Of a DNA stretch of 64,000 nucleotides, positions 1-10,528 are shown one piece after another (within the stretch, counting starts at the first letter, position 1; every line of letters starts with the position of its first letter). The notes beneath the pieces are model-generated. The model ran no database searches and was not told the origin of the DNA. It saw nothing but the letters and a program-made list of their open reading frames with translations. This DNA comes from Trichomonas vaginalis G3 (Eukaryota; Parabasalia; Trichomonadida; Trichomonadidae). The DNA is taken from NCBI RefSeq assembly GCF_026262505.1, contig NC_067204.1, positions 9,705,797-9,769,796 on the forward strand. The letters are read 5' to 3'. Both the position numbers and the translations under genes were made by a program.

Positions 1-633
1 TCAACATTTATATTTTTGAGATTAACTAAATATTACTATTAATTGATTTGAAATGAATTCTTTAAAACTATTATAACACAAAACTAAATTGTATATGTAT
101 TTAGAATTTCCGACAAGATTTTTATGCTTGTATATTAATATCAAAATGAAATTAGTATTTCTGTTATATGTGTGCAATGGATAAATTTTTGGATTATGAA
201 AAATCTGTGTCTGCTTTTGTTTGTTCACTCATTCGTAATTCGTGTTAAATTAAGTTAAAATCGATAGGAAGCAATACAAATTCACAAAAAATTGAATACT
301 CTAAAATCAAATCAAATATAGTATAGTATACTTTATTGGATAGTTAACAGTTGGATAACTATTGAAATCAAATGTTATCATAAAATATAAGAATCATTGA
401 TGATATTTTAAATTTTTACAATAGAATGAAAGCAGAGAATGAAGAGAGAGAGATGCTCGCGACAATGAATAGTGAGGATGAAGTCGTGTATAAGATATTT
501 GAATGATGAAGATTAAACTTTGATGACAGACTTAAGGAATATGATAGAATTGATGTTCGTGTTCATACTAAGAATTCTGTCTGTGTATTAAATATTTAAA
601 CAAGAGGAGTTAAAAATCATATATATGCTTTAT
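1..633. other. AT-rich intergenic DNA, no gene seen
   Basis: Very AT-rich, with stops in all frames. The short open stretches show no recognisable domain. The 3' end of the hydrogenase-like gene abuts it. I see no RNA-like GC island or clear repeat. Confidence 0.5.
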
Positions 634-2124
634 TTAACATGTACATTTCCTTTTCATTGCAAGTTCATGGTCAACTTCTTCAAGATACTTAGAATAAAGT
701 CTCTTTGCTTCTGGGTTAACATTAGCAAACTTATAATCTCTCTGAATTTGGCGATAATTAATATCAATATTTCTATTTTTCTCATTTGGAGAAATGTAAA
801 TAAGATTGTTGAATTTCATATCCAACAGTCTTTCTACATCTGCAGCAGATTCAATAATGGCGGCTTGAGCTTTTGTTTCTGCTCCGATATGGAAATCCGC
901 AACTTTGATTCCTTCATCAACTTTGTTAAAAGAAAGATGAGGAGGTTTTGCTGTCGTATAATTTTTAACAAATGTTGAGATAACAGCATTTGCAAACTTC
1001 TCAGATGTTACAGCTTTTGCTCCTTCTTCAGATCCAAGAGGGGAAATTCTGCAAAGAGAATCTCCGTCAAATGAAGGCTTTTGATTTTTGACGAAATCCA
1101 AAAATTCATTCGATGTTAAACCAAGAGAATAGAAGATCTCTGGATTGCTCATATAAAAAGTAGCCTCAGATCGTTTGGAAAGGAAATCAGTCACAACAAA
1201 AGTCGTTACATCTAATCCAGGAGATGTTAAATACTCAAAAATTTTCTTTTCTGGATTCATTACATATTCAACATATTTTCTTGTCAACGTCGGACAGAAA
1301 GATCCAAATGTTCTCTGGTAGAACTGTGTTGAATGGTTGATGAGTTTTGTGGAATTCTTTATGATCTTGTAGTCATTTATCAATCCTTGGTCAAGAAAAT
1401 AATCAAATCCTAAATTCTTCAAAAATTTTGAAAAATTTTCTAAATCAATGGAATTCTTTGGAAGATTTAACACTTCTTCTATTCGCGAAATAATGGATAA
1501 ATCAGCTACAAGAACTTTTAATGTATTCTTCTTGGACATGGCTGATCTAAAGAGCCCGGAATTGTCTGTTATAGAGAAAGATTTCGTTGGACAAACTTCA
1601 AGACAATTTCCGCAACTTAAACATCCTGATTCTTTCAATCCGAAATATCCAAATGTCTGGAGATGGTCTCCTTTTGTTAAAACATGTGCTGGACAAACAT
1701 CTACACACTTGAAACAATCGATACACGTCTCATGGTTAAGTTGAATTGATCCTGTTGTTATATCAATATGATGTTGCTTCATTGATGGATTTTTGATAAG
1801 ATGATATGCTTTTTCAACATCTGGATCAAAGGATGCATAGATTTTAACTTTGTTTTCAATATTATTTTTGATATTTGGATCTTTTGTGCTAATTATCATC
1901 CCATCTTTAGCAATAACTTCACAGGATTGTCTAGGTACACCATTTACAAGAACTTTACACAGTCTGCAATCGCCAGTTCCTTGACATTTATGAGGGATAT
2001 TAATATTATTCTTCGAAAGCAGTTCTAATATCGTTTCTTGGCTCTTGAAATCGATTTGCTTTCCATCAATGATAACTTTTGCAAACCGATCGAATGTTTG
2101 ATGTGAAAGCCAAGGCTTGAGCAT
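634..2124 (-). CDS. Hydrogenosomal [FeFe]-hydrogenase-like Fe-S protein lacking most H-cluster ligands
   Basis: 496 residues from the ATG at 2124. The N-terminus MLKPWLSHQTFDRF-AK resembles trichomonad hydrogenosomal presequences, which begin ML and have Arg at -2 of the cleavage site. A 2Fe-2S domain follows (C47, C53, C56, C68), then two 4Fe-4S motifs (C134/137/140/144 and C168/171/174/178). The rest aligns by eye to the hydrogenase catalytic domain: GSFCPTL (274-280) sits where TSCCPxW is expected and keeps the second Cys; VTDFLSKRSEA (311-321) replaces MPCxxKxxEA; residues 438-452 replace the FxEVMACPGGC region and contain no Cys. Three of four H-cluster ligands are therefore gone, so H2 chemistry is unlikely, while electron transfer through the Fe-S clusters remains plausible. 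The frame is intact, arguing against a pseudogene. It ends in CTC. An Inr lies about 5 bp upstream. The family assignment is strong; the function is inference. Confidence 0.85.
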   Translation of the reverse strand: MLKPWLSHQTFDRFAKVIIDGKQIDFKSQETILELLSKNNINIPHKCQGTGDCRLCKVLVNGVPRQSCEVIAKDGMIISTKDPNIKNNIENKVKIYASFDPDVEKAYHLIKNPSMKQHHIDITTGSIQLNHETCIDCFKCVDVCPAHVLTKGDHLQTFGYFGLKESGCLSCGNCLEVCPTKSFSITDNSGLFRSAMSKKNTLKVLVADLSIISRIEEVLNLPKNSIDLENFSKFLKNLGFDYFLDQGLINDYKIIKNSTKLINHSTQFYQRTFGSFCPTLTRKYVEYVMNPEKKIFEYLTSPGLDVTTFVVTDFLSKRSEATFYMSNPEIFYSLGLTSNEFLDFVKNQKPSFDGDSLCRISPLGSEEGAKAVTSEKFANAVISTFVKNYTTAKPPHLSFNKVDEGIKVADFHIGAETKAQAAIIESAADVERLLDMKFNNLIYISPNEKNRNIDINYRQIQRDYKFANVNPEAKRLYSKYLEEVDHELAMKRKCTC

Positions 2125-2128
2125 TAAC

Positions 2129-2138
2129 AAAAAGTGAC
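2129..2138 (-). promoter_or_regulatory. Initiator (Inr) for the hydrogenase-like gene
   Basis: The minus strand reads GTCACTTTTTG immediately before TTAATG. It fits the trichomonad initiator TCA(+1)Y(T/A) and would give a leader of roughly a dozen bases. Confidence 0.6.
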
Positions 2139-2341
2139 AAACTCTTTCCCACTTTATATTATCGCATTGAAAAAATTTTAAAAACTTTATATTATCGAAG
2201 TGAATTATGACAATTATTTTGAATTTAATTGATCCGAAATTATTCTGATAACTTTATAAACTAATAGATGAAATATATCACGAAATCATTGACGATTATT
2301 TTGAACTTAATTGATCCGAAAACCGTATTTCAAAAATTTTA

Positions 2342-3736
2342 ATGATTGATCATCAACAATGCGATTACAATGAGATGTCAAGCATGTTCAAAGACTACAT
2401 GGACACAATGACTTCATTGTACCGTCTAAAAACGAGAAATGAAGAAGAAATAACTGAAATTTACAAAAAAATTAAAACAAATTTAATTGAAACAGAAATC
2501 TTTTCAGCAGAAGCTATGTTGTCTGAAATTTCTAATATAGTGGTTTATAATAATCGATACCTGAGGTCATATTGGCGTATTTTCAAAATGATTTATGAAG
2601 AATATCATCCTGAAAAAGTTCCACACATTTCATTTGTGTTTAATTACTTTGCCAACCAAGAATATGGAATTGTTCTTAACGATAAAGATAAAATTAAATA
2701 CAGCTTATGCATATTGAAAAAATATTCATTGGATATTCATAAAGAAGATGACATAATGACTTTTATGGATCTAACAGAAAATGATGACTTTAATAAATTT
2801 GCTAAGATGCAATCCAATGATTTATATCCAAATCCAAATTTAAGATATTCATTACTGGAATTATGTTGTTATTACGGATCAGTTTCATGTTTTAAGTTTT
2901 TAATCACAAATTTCGAAGCCAAAATCACAGAAGAATGTCTTCGGCTTTCATTTTTAGGAGGAAATGCAGACATCATGAGTGAGTGTTTGAAAATATATAA
3001 ACCAGATAATCAATGCATTGAATATGCTATTGTTTCACACAACATTGATTTTCTTACATTTTTAATGAATGAATACAATTTACAACCTCAAATCAAATAT
3101 TTTTGCTGGTATCATTATCTGGATGGCTTTTTAGTATATTTAGATATGACTAATGAAATTAACAAATGTTTTATATTTTCAGGTATGTTTAATATTCCTT
3201 CACTTTGTGAATATCTTCTTTCACATGGAGCCGATATTAATGCTAAATATATAATAGATGAAACACCACTTCATTTTACAACAGAGAAGTATTGTATCAA
3301 AACTGCAGAATTTTTCATAACTCACGGAGTTAATGTCAATGCAAAAGATATTCATGGAATGACAGCTCTTCATTATGCTGTAAACTATAATAATTTAGAA
3401 TCGGCCAAAATTCTTATTTCGCATGGTGCATATGTTGATGTAAAAAACAATTATGGGGAAACTCCTATTCTCATTGCAATGAGAAGAGATAATTTATATT
3501 TACAGGAATTTCTATTTTCCAAAGGTGCAGATTTAAATCTAACAAATGACCGAGAAAATACTTATCTTCATTGGGCAGTACAAATAAGAAACGTGAATGC
3601 TGCAAAATTTCTTATTTCTCATGGTGTTGATGTCAATGCAAAGAATCTATTTGGAAAAACACCTCTTCAAATGGCGTTTGATCACCATTCTAAAGAAATG
3701 TATGAATTTCTCATTTCACATGGTGCAAAAAAATAG
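2342..3736 (+). CDS. Ankyrin-repeat protein with DUF3447 domain
   Basis: 464 residues. The N-terminal quarter is the trichomonad-specific helical region (Tyr-rich start, EEEITEIYKKIK, then YNNRYLRSYWRIFKMIYEEYH). DUF3447 follows at about 175-260 (LLELCCYYGSVSCFKFL, SFLGGNADIMSECL, AIVSHNIDFLTFL). The C-terminal third is about six ankyrin repeats of 33 residues with the core SHGxxxNAK..G.TALH. No signal peptide or membrane segment is visible, so it is probably an intracellular protein-binding scaffold; the partner is unknown. The repeats are more diverged from each other than those in the genes at 29.3 and 50.8 kb, which suggests an older array. The family is very large in T. vaginalis. The start is the first ATG, close behind a TTTCAAAAATTTTA leader. 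Confidence 0.85.
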   Translation: MIDHQQCDYNEMSSMFKDYMDTMTSLYRLKTRNEEEITEIYKKIKTNLIETEIFSAEAMLSEISNIVVYNNRYLRSYWRIFKMIYEEYHPEKVPHISFVFNYFANQEYGIVLNDKDKIKYSLCILKKYSLDIHKEDDIMTFMDLTENDDFNKFAKMQSNDLYPNPNLRYSLLELCCYYGSVSCFKFLITNFEAKITEECLRLSFLGGNADIMSECLKIYKPDNQCIEYAIVSHNIDFLTFLMNEYNLQPQIKYFCWYHYLDGFLVYLDMTNEINKCFIFSGMFNIPSLCEYLLSHGADINAKYIIDETPLHFTTEKYCIKTAEFFITHGVNVNAKDIHGMTALHYAVNYNNLESAKILISHGAYVDVKNNYGETPILIAMRRDNLYLQEFLFSKGADLNLTNDRENTYLHWAVQIRNVNAAKFLISHGVDVNAKNLFGKTPLQMAFDHHSKEMYEFLISHGAKK

Positions 3737-4305
3737 AAAATGAAATACCAATTATTTTGTAACACCATATATTCAAATCAGTTGAAACTTTTCATAAAAT
3801 TCGAATAAAAAAAGTGCAACTCAAAGAGTCAATATCATTTTTTTAATAAGAAATTGATAATAAATGGGAATTCCATCTGAATGGAAGCTAATTTTCTTAG
3901 TAAATAACAAGATCATTATGACCTTTTTAAACATTTCATTATTTGAAAAGGATTGAACGATGAAGTCGGTTATAAAAGGAAAATATCTGTGCGACAAAAA
4001 TCGAATGAATAGTCACAAGCAATAGTGAGTATAATAGCTTTTAAATATGCTTAAGTTACTGGTTTAAAGGTCTCAATTCAATTTGGAAATCTTAGTTTTT
4101 CAAGTAAAATGTAATAAAAATCATATGAATTAATTGTATTTATATGTTTTATTTACGATTCTTAGTTTTTATGCCGAATTAAAGAGAATTGCTTATGCTG
4201 CCCAAAAGCGGTCTATTTTTTTGAGAAAATTCATATAATTAATTGTATGACCTTTCTCAAAAAGTGAATAATAGGCACGACTCACTGGTAAGAGATTGAT
4301 AAATA
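3737..4305. other. Intergenic region, no gene seen
   Basis: AT-rich. A near-identical motif, TCATATRATTAATTGTAT, occurs twice (about 4120-4137 and 4231-4248) upstream of the glycine-rich gene. Nothing coding was recognised. Confidence 0.4.
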
Positions 4306-6180
4306 ATGGGATTTCCAATCATTTTTGGTATTTTTGAAGTAATATATAATTTTCCATATATTGGTAGCGCCCAAAACATGTCCCTTGATCCTGGATACTA
4401 TAAATTAGAAGTTTGGGGTGCTCAGGGTAGCAGCGGAGGTAAAGGTGGCTACTCTGCTGGATATTTAAACCTAACAGAGACCACAAATTTCTATGTCCAA
4501 GTTGGAGGTTCTAGAGGAGAACGTGCTGGAGCATGGTTACAAGGAGGTTATAATGGCGGTGGAGGTGCTATTTTTGAATATAAACATGCAAATTATTTAT
4601 CAGAGCGTGTTGTTAAGTATATTTCATATTATGGTAATTGTGGTGGAGGTGGAACAGATATCAGAATCAATGAAAATAGCATATATTCACGTGTAATTGT
4701 AGCGGGTGGTGGTGGAGGTTCTCATTCTGAATATTATGGAGGGGGTTATGCTGGAGGGGGAAATTTCCCTGCCAAACAAAACTCAACTTCAGGCGCAGGT
4801 GATTTCTTTCAAGGAGCAACTGCTCCATGCGCAGCTGGTGGTGGTGGTGGAGGTTGGTTCGGAGGCGGTACTTGTAGAGGTACTCAACAATTCCCACCAC
4901 CTGACAATGTTCGCGATGGTTGTTGTGCGGGTAGTGGAGGTAGCGGCTATGTTTATAAAGCATCAACAGCTGAATTCTACCCAAGCGGATGTAAATTAAC
5001 ACCAAAATACTACTTGCATGATACAGAGATGCTTGCCGGAAACAATCAATTCAAAGAACTAAATGGAACCATATCCACAGGGCATGTCGGAAATGGATAT
5101 GCAAGAATTACATTTTTCCATGATAACTATGATTATATTCTAAACGGAAGTGAATTGAGTGTCATCGGATTCAACAAAAACTGTTTCAGTGTTGTTGAGA
5201 TAAGATCATCGTTGAATGGAAATAAGATCGTTTCGATTGCAAACAATTCATTCAAAGGTCATAAATGCATTCAAGAAGTAAAATTACCCGAAACAATTAG
5301 AGAAATTGGTTCAAGTGCTTTTGAAAATTGCATCAATCTTATCAAAGTTTCATTTATTTCTTCTTCATCAATTGCAACAATTGGAACTTCTGTATTTAAA
5401 GGATGCACTAAGCTTAACTCAATAGGATTTAACTCCATAAAAGGTAATTCAGTCCATATATTGAACCTTTCATATTGGCATTCATTGAAGTCAATTCCTC
5501 CTTTTTCATTTAGTGACTGTAGTAATATAGAAGAAATTCATTTCTCACAAGAGCTAGAGAGTATTGGAGATAATGCATTTAAGAACTGTATTTCATTACG
5601 GTACGTAAATCTTCCATTTAACTTGAAATCCGTTGGAAAGTTTTGCATCTCTGGCTGCGTGAAATTGAAACAGATTTCTATTCCTTGTTCACTGAACAAG
5701 ATAACTTCTTTCGCGTTTTGTTCTAGCGGTATTGAAACAGTTATAATTAACTCTAATACAGTTGTTGATGGCTATGCATTCTATAACTGTTCGAATCTAG
5801 TAATAGTCGAGATATTTGATAATGCATTCATTATGCCTAATGCTTTCTCCCTTTGTACAAATATCCAAAATATCGTACTGTACCAATATGTAACAATCTT
5901 CAATAATTCTTTTGTTGATACCATCAGTCCAGCTATTTTCTACACGGAAACAACATATTCATGCTATCCAAACACTGAAGAATGGCTGAAGAGCATCGAT
6001 TGCACTTCTATCTTAGTCGGCGATAAGTATTCGTTTGATAAATTCTGTCAAATTAGTGCTCTTAAGAGTAATCCTGATTCTGCTAAATTTTCGTCTGATC
6101 TTGTTATAATGTTTAATACATTGGCACTCATTTTTCTTACTATTTTGGCTTTTATTTTCTTGCGGAAATTTTTATTATAA
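4306..6180 (+). CDS. Glycine-rich / BspA-like leucine-rich repeat surface protein
   Basis: 624 residues. Residues about 20-270 are a glycine-rich domain of the ALK/LTK type: EVWGAQGSSGGKGGYSAGY, then GNCGGGGTDIR, VIVAGGGGG and several GGG runs with paired cysteines. It is followed by about eight LRR_5/BspA-type repeats (pattern I..xAF.NC.xLxxVxLPxxL). A single hydrophobic segment close to the C-terminus (LVIMFNTLALIFLTILAFIFL) ends in RKFLL, giving an almost tail-less type I membrane anchor. The N-terminus MGFPIIFGIFEVIYNF is short and only weakly signal-like. BspA-like proteins in trichomonads are surface proteins implicated in adhesion; here the role is inferred. The join of a glycine-rich domain to BspA repeats is the notable point. 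Confidence 0.8.
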   Translation: MGFPIIFGIFEVIYNFPYIGSAQNMSLDPGYYKLEVWGAQGSSGGKGGYSAGYLNLTETTNFYVQVGGSRGERAGAWLQGGYNGGGGAIFEYKHANYLSERVVKYISYYGNCGGGGTDIRINENSIYSRVIVAGGGGGSHSEYYGGGYAGGGNFPAKQNSTSGAGDFFQGATAPCAAGGGGGGWFGGGTCRGTQQFPPPDNVRDGCCAGSGGSGYVYKASTAEFYPSGCKLTPKYYLHDTEMLAGNNQFKELNGTISTGHVGNGYARITFFHDNYDYILNGSELSVIGFNKNCFSVVEIRSSLNGNKIVSIANNSFKGHKCIQEVKLPETIREIGSSAFENCINLIKVSFISSSSIATIGTSVFKGCTKLNSIGFNSIKGNSVHILNLSYWHSLKSIPPFSFSDCSNIEEIHFSQELESIGDNAFKNCISLRYVNLPFNLKSVGKFCISGCVKLKQISIPCSLNKITSFAFCSSGIETVIINSNTVVDGYAFYNCSNLVIVEIFDNAFIMPNAFSLCTNIQNIVLYQYVTIFNNSFVDTISPAIFYTETTYSCYPNTEEWLKSIDCTSILVGDKYSFDKFCQISALKSNPDSAKFSSDLVIMFNTLALIFLTILAFIFLRKFLL

Positions 6181-6335
6181 TGATTTTGATAAGACAAAAT
6201 TATTTCAATTCATTAGAATATATATTAAATATTATATTATTTGTTTATTATTAAATATTTTCTATGAATTTTTTTTAACTCTAGAGGTAATATGGTAGAA
6301 ATAATTTTGAAAGATCGACAGATATCTGAGGATAA

Positions 6336-6470
6336 ACTTATCTTCATTGTGCAGCAGAAATAAACATTATAAAAATGGCCGATTTTTTTTATTTTACATG
6401 ATACAGATTTCATTGCGAAGAGTAATAATGGAAAAGCTACTCTTCATATTTCATTTGATTGTCAAATATA
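6336..6470 (+). pseudogene. Decayed ankyrin-repeat fragment
   Basis: Translation gives TYLHCAAEINIIKMADFF and, one frame over, HDTDFIAKSNNGKATLHIS. Both match the ankyrin unit found in the intact genes of this window (T-A-L-H-x-A-A, S/N-x-x-G-K-T-A-L-H). Stops and a frame change interrupt it, and no DUF3447 part is left next to it. It is a host gene relic, not an active gene. Confidence 0.6.
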
Positions 6471-7756
6471 AAGGAATAAAGAAAGCGAATTTCCCCATCG
6501 AAAGTTACAAAGTATGAACATGTGGAAATAAATTTATCTTTATTATATAAGTTTGGTATTTTATCTATTTATATGAGCAGATGCTATGCTCAAAGACGAT
6601 TATATAATTTAGAAATATTTTCAAAAAAATATATTTACAGATAATAAGATTTAAACGAAATGTTTAGTGATGAAAGAAAAACACAAAGCAAATCAATATT
6701 TTCACTATGTTGAATTTTTTGTTTGATTTCATAAATAATAGGAATATCTGCATGACAAAATGCAGTTGAAAAATGAGGAAGATTATGAGCAAATTCAATT
6801 ATGATTATATTTATAAAGGCAATAACCATCTAACGTAATTTTACCATCAAAATAATTATAACTATCACTATTAGTGCTATTTATAAAACTACTATTTTTG
6901 ATATAAACTATAATAGGAGATAGAGCCTTAAGAATTCACCATCATTATTATTTAAAATGTAACAATTTAGAATTTTAAAAATTTATTTGAGAATTTGAAT
7001 GGTGGAGTTTATAACCCTTATTTGTTGAATTAAAAAAGTGGTAAATGAGCAATTTGATTCTGATGAAAATGAATCAACTTCATAAAATTCTCTATAAAAT
7101 TCGTTTGAAAATGAAAAATTTAATTCGGATTTTGGGTTTTACATGGGGTGCAAAAATGCGCAAAAACGATTAAAGATTTTTAATTCTTAGAAAACTTTCA
7201 TCTCCGTTTTTACTAATAGAGGAATCATAAATATAATTTTTGAAGGTATTACTAACAAAGAATTTACAGTAAACACCTTATGCAGTTTGTGAGTTTACTT
7301 TAGAAGCGAAACTGCAGACCCGATCATGAGCAAATTCGCCTTGCTGCTGATAGAAAATACAACCACGCGCACCATTGTTACTACAGCTGTTAAATGCTGT
7401 ATAGTATCGATGGGGCATTAATGGATTGATATTTAAAGAGTATTCATTAATATTCATCACCAAAAAGATTTATGAAATTGCTTTTATTCCCTTTAAAGGA
7501 ATTTTGCTATTTCATAATTGTTGAAAAAAAAATGTCATTCAAAATATTAAATTTAATAACATCCTTTCTTCACCAATAAATGTACTGACAAAAAAGATTG
7601 AAATGCCTTGTATATCGAGTGAATCCATTAACATCTTTTTTGTGTTCAGATAGAAAAATTTTCATCTAAAAAAAATTAAAGTTGATTTTGATTTATTTGG
7701 AAGAGATAAATTACATAATATTATATGTCTGGCTATCAGTATAATATAATATAAAA
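6471..7756. other. Long intergenic region with possible small ORF
   Basis: Mostly AT-rich without recognisable genes. One minus-strand ORF, 7278-7463 (61 codons from ATG), has unusually balanced composition (Cys, His, Arg, Gln present) and is preceded by TTTCATAAATC, which could be an Inr. It matches no family I know, so it may be a small gene, a relic or chance. Confidence 0.3.
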
Positions 7757-10528
7757 TTACCCGAAATCCTTATCAACAAGTCTTTCTAACATGATTTTGT
7801 TTTCAATTTTCTTTTGAGACTTTAGATATCTTTGAAATTTGATTATAATTGTGATACCTATAGAACTAAGAATAACAATTGATACTGTAATCAGAACGAT
7901 ATGTAATGTGGTAAGTTTGAAGTATTTCTTTTGAGGAAAGTTTGGACATTCAGATGTTTTATGAGCATGAACACCACCAATGCTGATGTGTGGATAGTAT
8001 TCTGAAATATTAACAATTTTCACTCGATCTTTAGAAAGGAATTTACCTTCAACTGATCGATCACCACAGTACAAGAATGTGTTGATATAACTATTAGAAA
8101 ATGATTTATCTGAAATTTGTTTGATGTTTCCGATGATAGAAATGCTGACATTAGATGATGTGATGAAATATTCGTTGATAAATGAATCGTTTTCATATGA
8201 AAAGATTTTAATGTTTTCAAGATGATGGAATGATGAAACTGATGGATATTGGATGACTGAGAAATTAAATGTGATTGATTTGACTGTGTTATGGAAAGAT
8301 TCGATTTGAAATACATCATAATTTTGTGAGTTAATAATAATATTTTCTAATTTGCTACAATTCTCAAAAACATCTCCTTTTATTGAGCAATTTGATTCAA
8401 TAATAATTTCGTGCAATTCATAACAGTTTGAAAATGAATTCTTTCCGATAATTTTAAGACCATTTGGTAAATTGATCTTTTTCAATGATGTGCAGTTAAT
8501 AAAACATCCTTCATAGAGCTCAAGGAGTGCAATCGAAAATGTTAGTTCTGTTAAATTTGCACAATTTGCAAATGCATGTAATTCTATTTTTTGTAATGAA
8601 ACTGGAAATGAAATAGATTTCAATGAATAACAGTTGAAGAATGATTTTATACCTATTGATGTCAGTTTTTCTGATTTAATATTGACAATTTCAAGAGAAG
8701 AACATTCACAAAAACATTCATCAAATAAAGTAATAATCGATGTGCCCAATGTTAATTCTTTGAGTTTGTTGCAATGAGAGAATGCTCTCGGGTCTATTTG
8801 TGTAATTGAATTTGGAATTTCTATTCGAACAATACTAGTGCAATTACAAAAGAGTCCTATAGGAATGCTATTCATGGATGAAGGAAAAGTGATATTTTCT
8901 AATGATGTCAAATCTTTGAAACAATATTTTTCAATATTAACTTGTCTTGATGAATTCAAGAATGTGATGCTTTTAATGTTGATACAGCCTTCAAATGCAA
9001 ATTCACCAATTTTTTCAACGTTTTCGGTAAATGTAAAACTTTCCAATGATATGCAATTTTGGAATGAAGAATTTCCTATAAATTTAAGAGAATCAGGGAT
9101 TTGAATCGATTTTAGTGAATAACAATTTCTGAATAAATTATTGTTGATTGTGGTCAATTTATCTTGAAATTCAACACTTTCTAAATTAGCACAATTTGCA
9201 AATACATCTGTTCCTGTCTCGAGAATGCGTGTTATTAAAAAAACAATTCTTTTAATATTATTACAATATGCAAAAGCGTAATCAGAAATATTATCAACTG
9301 GTAGTGAATCAAATGTTAATTTTGTGCAATTATAAAAGGCATATTTTCCAATTGAAATTATAGCTAGCGAAAATTTAATTTCACCAAGATTTATGCAATT
9401 TTCAGAGGCTTTATCTTCAATTGTAAATAGCCAAAAATTAAATTGTATTGTTTCGAGACCAAAACAGTTACTAAATACGCCTTCTCTAATATTATCTGTT
9501 GGGATATTAATATTCTTTATGCTTAAACAATATGAAAATGCAAATTTACCAATAAAACTTAGCGAAGATGAAAAAGAATCAAATGTTAGTTTTGTGCAAT
9601 TATAAAATGCATAATCATCAATTGATTTAACATCAGAAATATCGATTTTTCCTAGATTAATACAATTCTTAAAAGTTCCAGCCTGTATCTCTAAACCATA
9701 TGAGAGTTTTATTGATTGAAGATTTGTACAATTGCAAAAACAATATTGTCCAATCATAGCATATTGAGGAAGATCAATATGTTGTAAACTCCTGCACCTA
9801 TAGAATGAATATCCCTCAATAGATTTTAATGATGCTGGGAGTTGAATTGTTTGAAGTTTACTGCAATATCTAAAGCAACCATTTCCAATGGAAGTAACAT
9901 TTGAAGGAATTTCAATATGTTGTAAACTCGTGCATCCACTAAATGTAGTGTTTTGAATTGATTCTAATGATGCAGGAAGTTGTATTGTTTGAAGATTTGT
10001 GCAATGATAAAAACAACCCTTTCCAATGTAAGTGACATTTGAAGGAATTTCAATATGCTGTAAACTCTCACATCCATAAAATGCATTATTCTGAATTGAT
10101 TGTAATGATGTAGGAAGTTGTATTGTTTGAAGATTACTGCAATTCGTAAATAAATGTGATGAAATAATTTTTAAATTTGAAGGAAGTTGAATTATTTCAA
10201 GTGCATAGCAACCTTGAAATGAGTATTGCGAAATTATAGTATTTTCGGAATGAAAAACGACTGTTTTCATGCGTTTGCAATATTCGAATGAATTGTCTTC
10301 AATTATTGAAAGATTTGGGGGTAATTCAATACTTTCTAAATTTTTACAGCAAGAAAATGCATGTTCATGAATTATTTCTAATGATTTTGGAAACAAAATC
10401 TTAGTAAAATTATTCAAATTTGCATATTGATATTCTCTTATTTCCTTTGTGTCTTCAGGAATGATAAGGGTGTCTGTATCTTGCAGGTTAGATGCTGTGT
10501 GGATCAGAAAAATCCAAGAAAAGATCAT
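7757..10528 (-). CDS. BspA-like leucine-rich repeat surface protein
   Basis: 923 residues. The N-terminus MIFSWIFLIHTASNLQ is a good signal peptide. Almost the whole body is LRR_5/BspA-type repeats of about 23 residues (CFxxCxxLxxIxLPxSLxxI). A stretch around residues 140-250 holds nearly identical two-repeat modules (IEIPSNVTYIGKGCF..., IEIPSNVTSIGNGCF...), a sign of recent internal duplication. YAFYNCTKLTFDS also recurs. A C-terminal membrane helix (LTTLHIVLITVSIVILSSIG) is followed by a basic cytoplasmic tail of about 35 residues. By family, it is a surface protein that may bind host or bacterial ligands; no partner can be read from the sequence. The upstream region is an unusual repeat array (10523-10690). 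Confidence 0.88.
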   Translation of the reverse strand: MIFSWIFLIHTASNLQDTDTLIIPEDTKEIREYQYANLNNFTKILFPKSLEIIHEHAFSCCKNLESIELPPNLSIIEDNSFEYCKRMKTVVFHSENTIISQYSFQGCYALEIIQLPSNLKIISSHLFTNCSNLQTIQLPTSLQSIQNNAFYGCESLQHIEIPSNVTYIGKGCFYHCTNLQTIQLPASLESIQNTTFSGCTSLQHIEIPSNVTSIGNGCFRYCSKLQTIQLPASLKSIEGYSFYRCRSLQHIDLPQYAMIGQYCFCNCTNLQSIKLSYGLEIQAGTFKNCINLGKIDISDVKSIDDYAFYNCTKLTFDSFSSSLSFIGKFAFSYCLSIKNINIPTDNIREGVFSNCFGLETIQFNFWLFTIEDKASENCINLGEIKFSLAIISIGKYAFYNCTKLTFDSLPVDNISDYAFAYCNNIKRIVFLITRILETGTDVFANCANLESVEFQDKLTTINNNLFRNCYSLKSIQIPDSLKFIGNSSFQNCISLESFTFTENVEKIGEFAFEGCINIKSITFLNSSRQVNIEKYCFKDLTSLENITFPSSMNSIPIGLFCNCTSIVRIEIPNSITQIDPRAFSHCNKLKELTLGTSIITLFDECFCECSSLEIVNIKSEKLTSIGIKSFFNCYSLKSISFPVSLQKIELHAFANCANLTELTFSIALLELYEGCFINCTSLKKINLPNGLKIIGKNSFSNCYELHEIIIESNCSIKGDVFENCSKLENIIINSQNYDVFQIESFHNTVKSITFNFSVIQYPSVSSFHHLENIKIFSYENDSFINEYFITSSNVSISIIGNIKQISDKSFSNSYINTFLYCGDRSVEGKFLSKDRVKIVNISEYYPHISIGGVHAHKTSECPNFPQKKYFKLTTLHIVLITVSIVILSSIGITIIIKFQRYLKSQKKIENKIMLERLVDKDFG

